A stretch of 64,000 bases of DNA from Natrinema salifodinae (GCF_900110455.1 NZ_FOIS01000003.1:265491-329490); one strand, 5' to 3'. Counted from the first letter of the stretch, positions 1 to 9,190 are shown. The notes: generated by a model not told the origin, from the sequence alone. Made by a program: numbers and translations.

Positions 1-870
1 GGGCTCATCGTCGTCGCGAACGCCCTCGAAGAACGTCTCGAGCGTTTCGCGGACGTCCCGCCGATCGCGCTCGTCGATGGCCTGTTCGCCCTTCTCCGCG
101 AGCTGTCGCAGCCCCTGTTCGGTGGCGTACTCGACGGCGAACTCGCCGACCAGCGCGTCTTCGAGTCGGTGGTCGAGGTCGGCCTCCTCGCGGAAGTTCT
201 CGACCGTTCCCGTGGTGCCTCCGAGCAGCATTCCGTCGATTCCGTCTTCGTCTCCGCCCCCGCTGTCAAGAAACTCGAGTTCGGCGCGCTCGGCGACCTC
301 GTCGAAGAAGTCCCGTTTCTGCCGTTCGCGGTCGCGTTCGAACCGCTCGGCCGACTGGCCGCCGGCGCTCGATTTCCCGGGCACGTCGCTGTCGAACGTC
401 TCGACGGGTTCGACGCCCTCGTCGTCCAGCCGACCCAGCGCGGCCCCGCCGCGCTCGACGACGACCAGGCCGTAGGTCGACTCGGGTTCGGTAACGTCCT
501 CGAGCGGTGTGAGATCGAACTCGTTTCCGTGTTCGTATCGCGACTCCTCGATCGGGATCGGGAGGTCGTCGAAGGTCGCGGTCACGAGATCCCTGTCGAC
601 GACGCCGGCGTAGATCGCCAGGCCGTTGTCCGGAATGTCGTCGTACTCGTTTAGCCGACTCCGGACCGTTTCGAGGGCGTCGACCAGCGGCGTGGGGAAC
701 GACCGCTCGTCGAGTTGAGTCGCCTCGGCGTAGTCGGTTTCGACGGGCTGGCGGGCCTCGCCGATCGATTCGTCGGGCCTGACGGTCACCGTGACGAGCA
801 CGTCGCGGTCGGCGGACGCGTTCGAGAGGCGGGCGAGTCGCTCGTGGAGTTCGTAGTTCGCGAGAGACAT
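1..870 (-). CDS. eRF1-superfamily protein with GGQ motif (3' end outside window)
   Basis: The minus-strand frame opens with ATG at 870 and stays open for 290 codons to the window edge, so the C-terminus is missing. Residues 170-172 are Gly-Gly-Gln in the context GKSSAGGQSAERFERDRE, the peptidyl-tRNA hydrolysis loop of archaeal/eukaryotic class I release factors. The following domain resembles the central eRF1 domain (a segment with DGMLLGGTTGT). The N-terminal domain is about the usual size, but the place where aRF1 carries NIKS reads AEATQLDERSF instead. I infer a paralogue of aRF1 that may act in ribosome rescue or peptidyl-tRNA release rather than stop-codon reading. A divergent aRF1 is the alternative. 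Family membership is confident, role is not. Confidence 0.75.
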   Translation of the reverse strand, partial: MSLANYELHERLARLSNASADRDVLVTVTVRPDESIGEARQPVETDYAEATQLDERSFPTPLVDALETVRSRLNEYDDIPDNGLAIYAGVVDRDLVTATFDDLPIPIEESRYEHGNEFDLTPLEDVTEPESTYGLVVVERGGAALGRLDDEGVEPVETFDSDVPGKSSAGGQSAERFERDRERQKRDFFDEVAERAELEFLDSGGGDEDGIDGMLLGGTTGTVENFREEADLDHRLEDALVGEFAVEYATEQGLRQLAEKGEQAIDERDRRDVRETLETFFEGVRDDDEP

Positions 871-1052
871 GCGTAGCAGGGAGTCGTTTCTGTCGCCGCA
901 CCGTCGACGGGTCGAGAGCGGTCGCGCGGCGTAACGGGTCCGCCGTCGTGACGTCGCGTCCCGAACGTCGCAGTGAGGTAGATACCAGCGGTTACGAACG
1001 GCCCGGGGTTGAACTCCCTGCCGGCGTGTTCAGCCCCCGTTCGACGTCGTAT

Positions 1053-1655
1053 TCACTCGTCGCGGCCGAGCTGATCGCCGCCGAACTCGTGGTCGCTCTG
1101 GATGCGCGAGGCCTGGGGGCCGTCCTGGTCCTGATACTTCGAGCCGCGCTCGCTGCCGTAGGGCCGTTCCGCTTCGGTCTTGAGCTCCGTGAAGGTGAGC
1201 TGCGAGATGCGCATGCCGGGCGTCAGCGCGACCGGCGCGGTGCCGAGGTTCGAGAGCTCGAGCGTGATCTGGCCCCTGTATCCGGGGTCGCAGAGGCCGG
1301 CCGTGGCGTGGACGACGACGGCGAGCCGGCCCAGGGAGGAGCGGCCCTCGACGTGGGCGATCAGGTCCGCCGGGATCTCGACGCGCTCGTGGGTCGTCCC
1401 GAGCACGAAGTCGCCGGGATGGAGGATGAAATCGTCGCCCTCGTCGACGATCGTCTCGGTGACGTACTCGTCGACCTCCTGTTCGGAGTTGGGATGGATA
1501 CACGGGATGTTCGTCCGCTGGAACTCGAGGAACTCTCGGCCCAGCCGGAGATCGACGCTCGCGGGCTGGATCTGCAGTTTCGGCTCGTCCAGGGGCTCGA
1601 CGACGAGATCGCCGTCCTCGAGTCGATCGAGGATGTCCGCGTCGGAGAGGATCAT
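1053..1655 (-). CDS. dcd: dCTP deaminase
   Basis: 200 aa. It deaminates dCTP to dUTP, feeding dTMP synthesis (or, in bifunctional forms, also hydrolyses dUTP). The trimeric dUTPase-like fold is recognisable from the start [18 protein letters not shown], the nucleotide-binding [20 protein letters not shown] segment and the C-terminal [14 protein letters not shown] tail that closes over the active site. Length fits archaeal Dcd. It is convergent with nothing nearby and stands alone; the start ATG at 1655 gives the family's standard N-terminus. Confidence 0.93.
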   Translation of the reverse strand: MILSDADILDRLEDGDLVVEPLDEPKLQIQPASVDLRLGREFLEFQRTNIPCIHPNSEQEVDEYVTETIVDEGDDFILHPGDFVLGTTHERVEIPADLIAHVEGRSSLGRLAVVVHATAGLCDPGYRGQITLELSNLGTAPVALTPGMRISQLTFTELKTEAERPYGSERGSKYQDQDGPQASRIQSDHEFGGDQLGRDE

Positions 1656-1825
1656 ACCGGGTAGGAGCGAACCAGGCTTCCTAAATTATCCGATCCGATT
1701 GCGGTCCGATCGTGATTCGATCCCAATCAGATCGCGGCGACGGGTATCCGGCGATCGGTCGAGAAGCCGGACGCTCCCGCCATCGGCCACAATCGATTAT
1801 ACGGACGCATCCCGAAGGGCGTCCC

Positions 1826-2638
1826 ATGGGTGGGCAACAGGAACGGTTCACCGGAGATGCAGGGGTGATCCATCAACGAGCGGTCAGAACGCCGCTCCCG
1901 AACGAAGCAGCCGAGCGAGTCTTCCACGAGAACATGATGACCGTCGCGGATGCCAGAGAGCGGAAGGCGGATCTGCTCGCTGATCCAGACGTCCCGCTGC
2001 TCGTCGCCTACGAGGAGGAACTCGACCGCGTCGCCGAGAGCTTCGAGCGGCGGCTCCGACGATTCGCGGGCGACGACTACGAGGAGGCCGCGATGGCCTA
2101 CTACCGCGGCGAGCGCGACGACCGCGTCGGGGAACTCGCCGCGTACTACTTCGAGGGACTCTGGCGGATTCAACAGCGGACCACCATCACCGACATGGTG
2201 TTCTCCCCGCTCATCCTCCGCTATCCCGACAGTTTCACGGTGAACATCCGCTTCGCCAGCGGGTATACTACGCCGAACTCGGTGCGATACGAATCACCGG
2301 AACACTCGTCCGAAGAGTTAGACGACGACCACGCTGAGATCTACTACGAGGAGAGCGTCTACTCACAGCGCCAGGCGGCGGAGTACCTCAGGGAGACGGC
2401 ACAGATCATCCGCGAGGAGTTCCCCGACCCCGACGAGAGTACGTTCGAGGAGCGAAAGTACGGCGGCATCGTCTCGGCGGGCGGGCGGCGGGGATCGGAG
2501 TTTTCGGCGCTGCTCGAGCGCGTCGAGCCCGATCCCGATCGGTTCTCGGAGCCGGTTGCGAACCCGACCCTCGTCGAAGCGGGACCGGAAGCCGACCGGA
2601 CGGAACGTGAGTTCTGTCTCGACAATGTCGTCCACTGA
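1826..2638 (+). CDS. conserved hypothetical protein
   Basis: 270 aa, acidic and soluble, with no signal peptide or membrane segment. I do not recognise the family. The ATG at 1826 (MGGQQERFTG) is preferred because the upstream in-frame ATG at 1712 adds a basic, low-quality stretch unlike the rest. The protein has helix-rich N-terminal sequence (AERVFHENMMTVADARERKADLL), a Tyr-rich central part (AAYYFEGLWRIQQRTTITDMVFSPLILRYPDSF) and an acidic C-terminus. It lies upstream of pth2 with 66 bp between them; co-transcription is possible but not shown. Confidence 0.7.
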   Translation: MGGQQERFTGDAGVIHQRAVRTPLPNEAAERVFHENMMTVADARERKADLLADPDVPLLVAYEEELDRVAESFERRLRRFAGDDYEEAAMAYYRGERDDRVGELAAYYFEGLWRIQQRTTITDMVFSPLILRYPDSFTVNIRFASGYTTPNSVRYESPEHSSEELDDDHAEIYYEESVYSQRQAAEYLRETAQIIREEFPDPDESTFEERKYGGIVSAGGRRGSEFSALLERVEPDPDRFSEPVANPTLVEAGPEADRTEREFCLDNVVH

Positions 2639-2704
2639 TCGCACGGTACCGGGCGCGTCGACCGTATAGTCAGGGCTAAAGGGATTCCCGTTCTCGTCTC
2701 GGCC

Positions 2705-3043
2705 ATGAAACAGGCCATCGTCGCCCGTACGGACATCGGCATGGGACAGGGAAAGCTCGCCGCCCAGGTCGCCCACGCCTCGCTGTCGGCCTACGAGAAA
2801 GCCGACTCGCAACTGCAGAACCAGTGGAAGCAGGGCGGTCAGAAGAAGGTCGTCCTGAAAGGCGAGAGCGAACGCCAACTCCACGAACTCGCCGAGATCG
2901 CCGACCGCGACGGGATTCCCAACGCCATTATCCGTGACGCCGGGCATACGCAACTCAACCCCGGGACCGTCACCGCCCTGGCCGTCGGCCCGGCGGCGGA
3001 CGACCGCGTCGACGGCATCACCGGCGATCTCTCGCTGTTCTAA
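2705..3043 (+). CDS. pth2: peptidyl-tRNA hydrolase, Pth2 type
   Basis: 112 aa. It hydrolyses peptidyl-tRNA released from stalled ribosomes. The whole protein matches the small archaeal/eukaryotic Pth2 fold: N-terminal [25 protein letters not shown], central [10 protein letters not shown], and C-terminal [21 protein letters not shown] with the conserved Asp/Ala/Gly and Thr positions. Length is standard. Its stop is 6 bp from the stop of the convergent EamA gene. Confidence 0.95.
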   Translation: MKQAIVARTDIGMGQGKLAAQVAHASLSAYEKADSQLQNQWKQGGQKKVVLKGESERQLHELAEIADRDGIPNAIIRDAGHTQLNPGTVTALAVGPAADDRVDGITGDLSLF

Positions 3044-3049
3044 CGTGCT

Positions 3050-4033
3050 TCAGTCCGAGTGGTAGCCCCGCGGTTCCTCCCTGGCCGCAGCATCGTCGTC
3101 GTCGGACAGCGGCGCGTCGGTCGAAACGGCCGGGAGTAGCCCGCGGACGTCGATCGACTTGCTTCCCAGCACCGCGAAGCCGGCGAAGATCGTCAGGAAA
3201 CCGGCGATCGCCATCGCGTCGATCGTCTCGCCCAGCAGCGCCCAGCCGCCCAGCGTCGAGACGACTGGCACGACGTAGAAGATCAGGTTCGCGCGGATCG
3301 CGCCCGCGTCGTCGAGGAGGGCGAAGTAGGCGATGTACGCGAGCACGCCGGCGAAGACGCTGACGTAGGCCAGCGCCAGGACCGCCTCGCTCGTCCAGGT
3401 GATCGCCGCCGTCGACTCGCCGGACGACCAGGCCAGCAGGTGACAGAGCGCGGCCGCGAAGGGAAGCCCCCAGGCGATCCGGACGCTACTCGAGATCGTG
3501 CTCTCGGCACGCCGGATGAGGACGGCCCCCAGCGCGGCGCTGATCGCGCCGACGAAGAGGATCCCCTTCCCGACGGCGCCGCCGAGCAGGTTCGCCGGAT
3601 CGGGGCTGACGACGAGCCCGACGCCGAGCAGCCCCAGACCCATGCCGACCCCGCCGCGCCTAGAGAGGCGCTCGTCGGAGAGCAGGGCCGCGGCGAACAC
3701 CGGCGTCATGATGGGGTTGAGGCTGTAGACGATCGATGCGACGGCGCTGGTGACGTACTGCTGGCCGACGAACAGCAGAGCGTTCGTCATGCCGATTGCG
3801 AGCACGCCGGTCGCGAGGATGCCGCCCAGATCGCCGCGCGTTCGCGGGACCAACTCCGACCGCGACGTGGTGAGGCCGACGTAGACCAGCATGAGAACCG
3901 CCGCGAGGTCGAATCGAATGGCGACGAACAGCAGCGGCGGGAAGTACGCCAGGCCGGCCTTCGCGGCGACGAACGTGCCCCCGAAGAAGAGACTCGCGAG
4001 GACGAAACAGACGGCGGTGCGAGTAGAGACCAC
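3050..4033 (-). CDS. EamA/DMT-family transporter
   Basis: 327 aa with about ten hydrophobic segments arranged as two EamA repeats (roughly residues 8-145 and 155-290), typical of drug/metabolite exporters. Seen directly: the first repeat ends with SAVASIVYSLNPIMTPVFAA and the second contains YFALLDDAGAIRANLIFYVVPVVST. The C-terminus is acidic and cytoplasmic. Substrate cannot be inferred. It is divergent from the HTH regulator at 4274 across a 240 bp region with two palindromes, so that regulator may control it. Confidence 0.88.
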   Translation of the reverse strand: MVSTRTAVCFVLASLFFGGTFVAAKAGLAYFPPLLFVAIRFDLAAVLMLVYVGLTTSRSELVPRTRGDLGGILATGVLAIGMTNALLFVGQQYVTSAVASIVYSLNPIMTPVFAAALLSDERLSRRGGVGMGLGLLGVGLVVSPDPANLLGGAVGKGILFVGAISAALGAVLIRRAESTISSSVRIAWGLPFAAALCHLLAWSSGESTAAITWTSEAVLALAYVSVFAGVLAYIAYFALLDDAGAIRANLIFYVVPVVSTLGGWALLGETIDAMAIAGFLTIFAGFAVLGSKSIDVRGLLPAVSTDAPLSDDDDAAAREEPRGYHSD

Positions 4034-4135
4034 GGTTATCTCGTCACCTCCGTGCGATCTGCGTACGTCGCCTCGAATCCGGGCGACGCGTAAATAGCGA
4101 AAATCATCGTACTACACCGTACGAGCTCCGGGTAT

Positions 4136-4156
4136 ATAGTTTCGTTCAGAAACTAT
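4136..4156. promoter_or_regulatory. inverted repeat, candidate operator
   Basis: The arms ATAGTTTC and GAAACTAT pair perfectly around a 5-nt centre (GTTCA). The site lies between the divergent EamA transporter (start 4033) and the HTH regulator (start 4274). Overlap with a TATA-like GTATATAG at 4132-4139 makes a regulatory role plausible. This is inference from position and symmetry only. Confidence 0.5.
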
Positions 4157-4215
4157 TTCAGGACAAGAAAGTGGATCGGTCCGGGAAATCAGCGGGAGCC
4201 GTGCGGGGGATGCAG

Positions 4216-4236
4216 ACCGTGAAAAGTTTTCACGGT
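4216..4236. promoter_or_regulatory. perfect 10-1-10 palindrome, candidate autoregulatory operator
   Basis: The arms ACCGTGAAAA and TTTTCACGGT are exact inverse complements around a single G. The site ends 37 bp before the ATG of the HTH regulator at 4274, just upstream of where a TATA box for a leaderless transcript would lie (GGATTTACC near 4245-4253). That is the usual place for archaeal regulator sites. Autoregulation is inferred. Confidence 0.6.
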
Positions 4237-4273
4237 GCGAAACGGATTTACCGATGCGGGACGGAGAACGGGT

Positions 4274-5068
4274 ATGGAATCGGCGCTCGAAGAAATCGAG
4301 TTCCTCGCGCTCTCGTCGAACCGCGTCGAGGTGCTCAGGCTGCTGGCGGAGCGACGGCACACGCGCACCGAGTTGGCGGAAGCGACCGGGGCCTCGCAGG
4401 CCACCCTGGGACGGATCCTCGGGGACTTCGAGGAGCGGTCGTGGATCAGACGCGAAGACGGGGAGTACGTCGCGACCGCGACGGGTCGGCTCGTCGCGGA
4501 CGGGTTCACCGACCTGCAGGAAATCCTCGAAATCGAAGGGACGCTCCGCGATATCGTGGACTACCTGCCGACCCACGCGATGGACTTCGACCTCCGGCGG
4601 CTCTCGGACGCGACGATCACCGTTCCCAGCGCGACGCGGCCCAACGCGCCGCTGGGGCGGTTGCTCGGGATCCTCCGCGAGGCCGATACGGTGCGGGCGT
4701 TCTCCCACACGTTCAACGAACAGACGCTGGGCGTCGTCCGCGAGCAAGTGGTCGGTGACGACCAGCGGTTCAAGGGCGTCTTCGGCCGGACCGCGATCGA
4801 CGCGCTCGCCGACGAGTCGGAACTCCGTCGGCAACTGGAAGCGTTGCTCGACGCGGACGAGGCCGAGATCAGGGTCCGCGAGGAGGGGGTCCCCATCGCG
4901 GTGATGGTCGCCGACGAGACCGTCTACGTCCTCTTACGCGACGAGAACGGCGTCCTTCGGGCCTCCGTCGACACCGCCGACGACGCCGTCCGTTCGTGGG
5001 CCGAGGACTCCCTAGACCACTACTGGCGGACGGCAACGCCGCTCGAGTCCGAGACGCTGTCCGACTGA
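4274..5068 (+). CDS. HTH transcriptional regulator, FilR1-like
   Basis: 264 aa. The N-terminal third is a winged helix (VEVLRLLAERRHTRTELAEATGASQATLGRILGDFEERSWI, about residues 18-60). The rest resembles the FilR1-middle type domain of archaeal regulators, with ATITVPSATRPNAPLGRLLGILREADTVRAFSHTFN and the C-terminal VYVLLRDENGVLRASVDTADDAVRSWAEDSLDHYWR. Start chosen at ATG 4274 because the 13 upstream in-frame codons overlap the palindrome and add nothing conserved. Ligand and targets are unknown; the divergent EamA transporter is the obvious candidate target. Confidence 0.82.
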   Translation: MESALEEIEFLALSSNRVEVLRLLAERRHTRTELAEATGASQATLGRILGDFEERSWIRREDGEYVATATGRLVADGFTDLQEILEIEGTLRDIVDYLPTHAMDFDLRRLSDATITVPSATRPNAPLGRLLGILREADTVRAFSHTFNEQTLGVVREQVVGDDQRFKGVFGRTAIDALADESELRRQLEALLDADEAEIRVREEGVPIAVMVADETVYVLLRDENGVLRASVDTADDAVRSWAEDSLDHYWRTATPLESETLSD

Positions 5069-5089
5069 GGACCGATCCGCCGGTCGCTG

Positions 5090-6793
5090 TTACGCCGATG
5101 CTGTCGGCGGCGATATCAGCCCGGGCCCGCCGTCGGCTGCCGGTCCGCCTGGCTCGCCTGGTCCGTCGAGCGCTGCGGGAGGCGCGGGTCGCGCGAGCGC
5201 GGGGGACTGCGATCCGGTGGCGACTGCGGACGCGGGCTCCGAGTCCGACTCGTCGTTGGTCCGTTCGATGACGTACTCCTGGCCGACCGTCGATGACTGG
5301 AGGTCGTCGACGGGCGCGTGCTCCTCGGTCAGCACCGGCATGCCGTCGGTGTTCGGCTCGTCCATGTACGCCTCGACTTCGGCGCTCAGGTCGATGCCGA
5401 GGTCGCGTTCCTCGTTTCGCTCGGCGAGGTCGGCCTCGGTAAAGTCCGTCTCGCCTTTCGTCGCGACCACCTCGATGTTTTGGACCGAGTCCCAGTTCGA
5501 CGTTCGGAAGCTGTAAGTCGACGCGAAGGCCTGGTCGATCGTCTTGTACTGCGCCCGGTAGAAGTCAGAGCCGCTGCCGCTGGGCGCGGAGATGACGTTG
5601 GCGAGGAAGACGCCGTCCTCGGCGAGGTGATTCTCTGCCAGGTCCATGAACTCCACCTGCGTCAGGTGGATGGGGACCTGGTCCTTCTGGTAGGCGTCGA
5701 GGACGATCACGTCGTACGTCTTATCGGTGTCCTGCAGGAAGATCCGCCCGTCTTCGGTGTGCGCACTCAGGTTCTCGCTCTCTTCGAGACGGAAGTGCTC
5801 CTTTGCTGCCTGAGTGACCTCGGGATCGATCTCGACGACGTCGACGTCGACGTCGTACTTCCGCTCGAAGTCCTTCGGGCCGGTGTAGCCGCCCCCGCCG
5901 ATGAACAACACGTCCTCGACCTCCTCGTGGTCGTCGACCATCAGCATCGGTAGGTGAAAGTACCGCGTGTACTCGAAGACGTGGCGCTCCGGTTCGTCGA
6001 GATCCATCGCGCTGTGGCGAGCTCCGTCTAAGTACATCGTTCGGACGTCGCCGTCGTCGATGACCTCGAGTTCCTGATAGGGCGTCTGGGTCTGGTAAAC
6101 GACGTCGCCGCGGTGGTCGAAGGCGACCGGTCCGATCCCGGCCGCGACGACGAGCAACAGTGCGACCCCGACGCTTGCCAGCGCCGGCCTCGGCGGGAAC
6201 GCGGGCAGCATGAGCGCGATCGCGGTGCCGACGAGAATGAAGCCGAACAGCAGGCCGATCACGTCGATCCGAAGCGCCGGGATGAGGACGTACGTCGTCG
6301 CACCCGCGCCGACGATGCTGCCGATGGTGCCGAGCGCGTAGACGTGGCCCGACGCCTCACCCGTCCCCTCCTTCTGGGAGAGTTCGGCCGAGTACGGGCT
6401 GATAAAGCCCAGCAGGTAGGTCGGCGGCCCGAAGAGGATGAGCACGGCCGGCAGCGACGCGAACCGAGCGGGCAGCGGCATCGCCGACGCTGAGAGCAAG
6501 AGTTGATCGCTCGCGTAGATGATGATCGCGACGTAGCCCGCCGTTCCCAGCAGGAGCCAGATCATTCGCCGATTCGACGCCGTCTTCGCCTGGCGCCCGC
6601 CCTGCCAGTAGCCGAGGCTCAGGGCGGCCAGGAAGACGGTGATGATGCTGCCCCAGGTGTAGATGCTGCTACCGAACTGGGGTTCGATGATCCGGCCGGC
6701 GAGGATCTCCAGACCCATGCTGGTGACGCCGGAGACGAACACCGCGACGTCCGGTTTCGTCGGCCGGAACGCGGAGGACTGCCGCAGACTCAT
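5090..6793 (-). CDS. membrane protein fused to a spermidine-synthase-like methyltransferase-fold domain
   Basis: 567 aa. ATG at 6793 (MSLRQSSAF) is the sensible start; the frame runs further upstream but with shadow-like sequence. Residues about 15-250 hold seven or eight hydrophobic segments (VTSMGLEILAGRIIEPQFG, then IYTWGSIITVFLAALSLGYW). Residues about 275-480 form a SpeE-like Rossmann domain: LFIGGGGYTGPKDF, VVEIDPEVTQAAKEHF, DGRIFLQDTDKTYDVIVLDAY. Such fused proteins are often annotated as spermidine synthases, but activity is uncertain. The last ~50 residues are a low-complexity Ala/Pro/Gly tail, possibly a decayed or shifted end. Confidence 0.85.
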   Translation of the reverse strand: MSLRQSSAFRPTKPDVAVFVSGVTSMGLEILAGRIIEPQFGSSIYTWGSIITVFLAALSLGYWQGGRQAKTASNRRMIWLLLGTAGYVAIIIYASDQLLLSASAMPLPARFASLPAVLILFGPPTYLLGFISPYSAELSQKEGTGEASGHVYALGTIGSIVGAGATTYVLIPALRIDVIGLLFGFILVGTAIALMLPAFPPRPALASVGVALLLVVAAGIGPVAFDHRGDVVYQTQTPYQELEVIDDGDVRTMYLDGARHSAMDLDEPERHVFEYTRYFHLPMLMVDDHEEVEDVLFIGGGGYTGPKDFERKYDVDVDVVEIDPEVTQAAKEHFRLEESENLSAHTEDGRIFLQDTDKTYDVIVLDAYQKDQVPIHLTQVEFMDLAENHLAEDGVFLANVISAPSGSGSDFYRAQYKTIDQAFASTYSFRTSNWDSVQNIEVVATKGETDFTEADLAERNEERDLGIDLSAEVEAYMDEPNTDGMPVLTEEHAPVDDLQSSTVGQEYVIERTNDESDSEPASAVATGSQSPALARPAPPAALDGPGEPGGPAADGGPGLISPPTASA

Positions 6794-6906
6794 TGTCGGG
6801 ACAGTCGTGGGCCCGCGACGAGAACTTGTCGCCTCACCGCAACGGTCGCCGGTACTCGGGGCGAAGCCGAAACCGAAATCGGGACCGGTGATCGGTCTCC
6901 CTCCCG

Positions 6907-7134
6907 TCAGGGCTTCGAGACGACGTGCGTAAGGAGGAAGACGCCGAGTGCCACCGCGATGACCGTCCTGGGAAGAAACGGGAGGAGGTCGATGAGGCTC
7001 GCCCCGTAGACGAATACGAGCGCGAACAGCGTCGAGAGGGCGGCGTTCAACAGGAGTAGCACTCGCGGATCCCCCTCCGAAGATTCGAGGCCCTCCTGCA
7101 GGCCGTGCTCTCGCTCGTCGTCGGGTCCGCTCAT
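6907..7134 (-). CDS. small two-helix membrane protein
   Basis: 75 aa. A charged N-terminus of about 22 residues is followed by two hydrophobic helices (PRVLLLLNAALSTLFALVFVYGASLI and FLPRTVIAVALGVFLLTHVV). No recognised family. It sits 113 bp upstream of the membrane/SpeE-like gene on the same strand and could share its transcript. Confidence 0.65.
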   Translation of the reverse strand: MSGPDDEREHGLQEGLESSEGDPRVLLLLNAALSTLFALVFVYGASLIDLLPFLPRTVIAVALGVFLLTHVVSKP

Positions 7135-7305
7135 GGGACGAGACGGGAACGGCGGTCACTTAGCCGTTTCCGTGCGCGCTGAGCAGAACGGACTGGGCCG
7201 AGCGGAGCGAGCGGCCAGGACCAGGCGACGCGATCCCGAACACGACTCGTGACGCCGAGCGGCCGGCGGTCTTTATGACGGTTCGGACGCAGGATCGAGA
7301 CGACT

Positions 7306-7722
7306 ATGCGCGAAGTGACGGTGTCTCGCGTCGTCGACGCGGCGTCGGACGACCTGGCGGCCTGGCTCGAGCCGGCGACGATCGTCGAGGCCGAGGGGAG
7401 TTTCACGGTCGAGACCATCGACGAGTCGGGCGACGCGACGATCGTCGTCGCCAGCGGCCCCGGGATGCGGCTCCCGCTGCGGTTCGAGGATCGCGAGGAC
7501 GAGAGTGCGATCTACTACACGCAGGAGGGCGAGCACGGCCCCTTCTCGCACATGGAGACCTGGCTCGAGCACGAGCCGATCGACGCCGAGCGAACTCGGG
7601 TTACGCTCCGGTCGGCGGTCGAACTCGCCGCGCCGCTGCCGTTCGGCGATCGGATCGCGGCCTGGAAACGGCGGGGCGAACTCCGGCGAGTGCTCGAGAC
7701 GATCGAAACGGACGTCGGCTGA
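7306..7722 (+). CDS. SRPBCC-fold protein
   Basis: 138 aa. It has the START/polyketide-cyclase-like pattern: an N-terminal strand (MREVTVSRVVDAASDDLAAWLE), alternating beta strands with acidic loops, and a long amphipathic C-terminal helix (FGDRIAAWKRRGELRRVLETIE). Such proteins bind hydrophobic ligands in a helix-grip cavity; the ligand is unknown. Alternative: a small stress-related haloarchaeal family of the same fold. Confidence 0.75.
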   Translation: MREVTVSRVVDAASDDLAAWLEPATIVEAEGSFTVETIDESGDATIVVASGPGMRLPLRFEDREDESAIYYTQEGEHGPFSHMETWLEHEPIDAERTRVTLRSAVELAAPLPFGDRIAAWKRRGELRRVLETIETDVG

Positions 7723-7770
7723 CGATCGGCCCGCAAACGCCCGGCTAACGATCGACGAGCAGTTCGGGGT

Positions 7771-9045
7771 TCAGGGCTCGCGGAGGACGACCGCCTGGTC
7801 GTCTCCGTCCGTGCCCTCGCCGACGCGTTCGCCCTCGCCGTCGGCCCCGCCCGGGAACGGGTTCGCCAGGCCGTCGGCGCGCGCCCACTCGTCGTCGGTG
7901 ACGAGACAGTCGTCGAGTCGGTCCCGGAGCGTCGCTTCGCGCTCGTCGAGGGCCGTTCCGATGACGACCAGTTCCGTCCGCCGGTCGCCGTGTTCGTCGT
8001 GCCACTCGAGATCTGGGCGGTTGGACCGGTACAGGTCCCGCCGGACCTCGGGGAGCGCGGCGATCCACGGCCCGCGGGCGGTCGCGCGGACCGAGGGCCC
8101 GGCCTGGGCGATGTCGATTTTCACGTCTCGGCCCGCGACCCAGGCCGTCCCCTTCGAGCGGACGACGTCGTCCGGCAGCTCCGCGAGGAACGACGCAAAG
8201 CGCTCGGGATGGAACGGTCGTCGCGCCCGGAACACGAACGAGTCGACGCCGTAGACCTCGTCCGGGTGGCGGTGGTCGCGTTCGGTCCCGTGTCCGTGCT
8301 CGCGCTCCGAATCGTGATCGTGAGACGCGTCGTCCTCCGCCAGCGCCCGCTGCCAGCCCGCCTGGTCGCCCAGGTGCTCGGGGTCGAACAGCCCGACACC
8401 CAGCAGGCGGTCCGGATCGACCGCGCTGAACTCCGTGCGGATCGTCTCGGCTGACGGCCGGAGCGCCCGGACGAGTTCCTCGGCGGTCGCGAGTTCCGCC
8501 TCGGTACAGAGATCCGCCTTGTTGAGCAGGACGAGGTTCGCGACCTCGAGCTGTTCGATCAGGAGATCCGAGAGGGGGCGGTCGGCGTCGTCGGCCGCGC
8601 CGCGACGTTCGGGCACCCCGTCGCCGGCGAACGCGTCCAGAAACAGCCGCGTGTCGAGCACCGTCACCAGGGCGTCAAGGTCGTACTGCGCGGCCACACG
8701 CGAGGACGTCGTAAAGAGCCTGGCGACCGGCGCGGGCTCGGAGATGCCCGAGGCCTCGACGACGAGGTGATCGAACTCTCGCTCGCGGGCCAGGCGGACG
8801 ACCGCGGTCTCGAGGTCGTCCTGCAGTTCGCAGCAGATACAGCCGTTCGAGAGCTCCGCGACGCCGCCCTCGACGTCGAGATCGGAGCCCTCGGCGACGA
8901 GTTCGGCGTCGACGTTGACCGCGCCCATGTCGTTGACCAGGACGGCCAGGTCTCGGTCGGCGGTCCGCAGGAGGTGGTTGAGCAGCGTCGTCTTCCCCGC
9001 GCCGAGGCTCCCCGAAAGGACGGTGACGGGAATCGTCGATGACAT
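7771..9045 (-). CDS. CobW/ZNG1-family GTP-dependent metallochaperone
   Basis: 424 aa. Walker A is GSLGAGKTT (residues 12-20), the metal-binding CICC motif is at 69-72, and a guanine-specificity NKADL follows near residue 188. A His/Asp/Glu-rich stretch (about 240-265, DHDSEREHGHGTERDHRHPDE-like) separates the GTPase from the CobW C-terminal domain, as in zinc-handling members. It probably delivers Zn(II) or Co(II) to a client enzyme. It is far from the cobalamin operon at 39-46 kb, so a B12 role is not implied. The next gene upstream is divergent. Confidence 0.88.
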   Translation of the reverse strand: MSSTIPVTVLSGSLGAGKTTLLNHLLRTADRDLAVLVNDMGAVNVDAELVAEGSDLDVEGGVAELSNGCICCELQDDLETAVVRLAREREFDHLVVEASGISEPAPVARLFTTSSRVAAQYDLDALVTVLDTRLFLDAFAGDGVPERRGAADDADRPLSDLLIEQLEVANLVLLNKADLCTEAELATAEELVRALRPSAETIRTEFSAVDPDRLLGVGLFDPEHLGDQAGWQRALAEDDASHDHDSEREHGHGTERDHRHPDEVYGVDSFVFRARRPFHPERFASFLAELPDDVVRSKGTAWVAGRDVKIDIAQAGPSVRATARGPWIAALPEVRRDLYRSNRPDLEWHDEHGDRRTELVVIGTALDEREATLRDRLDDCLVTDDEWARADGLANPFPGGADGEGERVGEGTDGDDQAVVLREP

Positions 9046-9190
9046 AGGGGGAGATTATCACTCGAAGGGTAAGAACCTCGCTCCGAGAGCCGACCCGCGT
9101 CCGTGTAGTTGCTCCGGCCATTCAGTCCGTTCGACAGAACTGGTTACGTGAGTATAAATTAATGAAAACCTACTTGTGTCGGGAGAATAA

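Noticed and set aside
7190-7220. GAGCGGAGCGAGCGG direct/inverted motif near 7200
   Set aside because: It resembles the hairpin elements at first glance, but the arms do not pair over a useful length.
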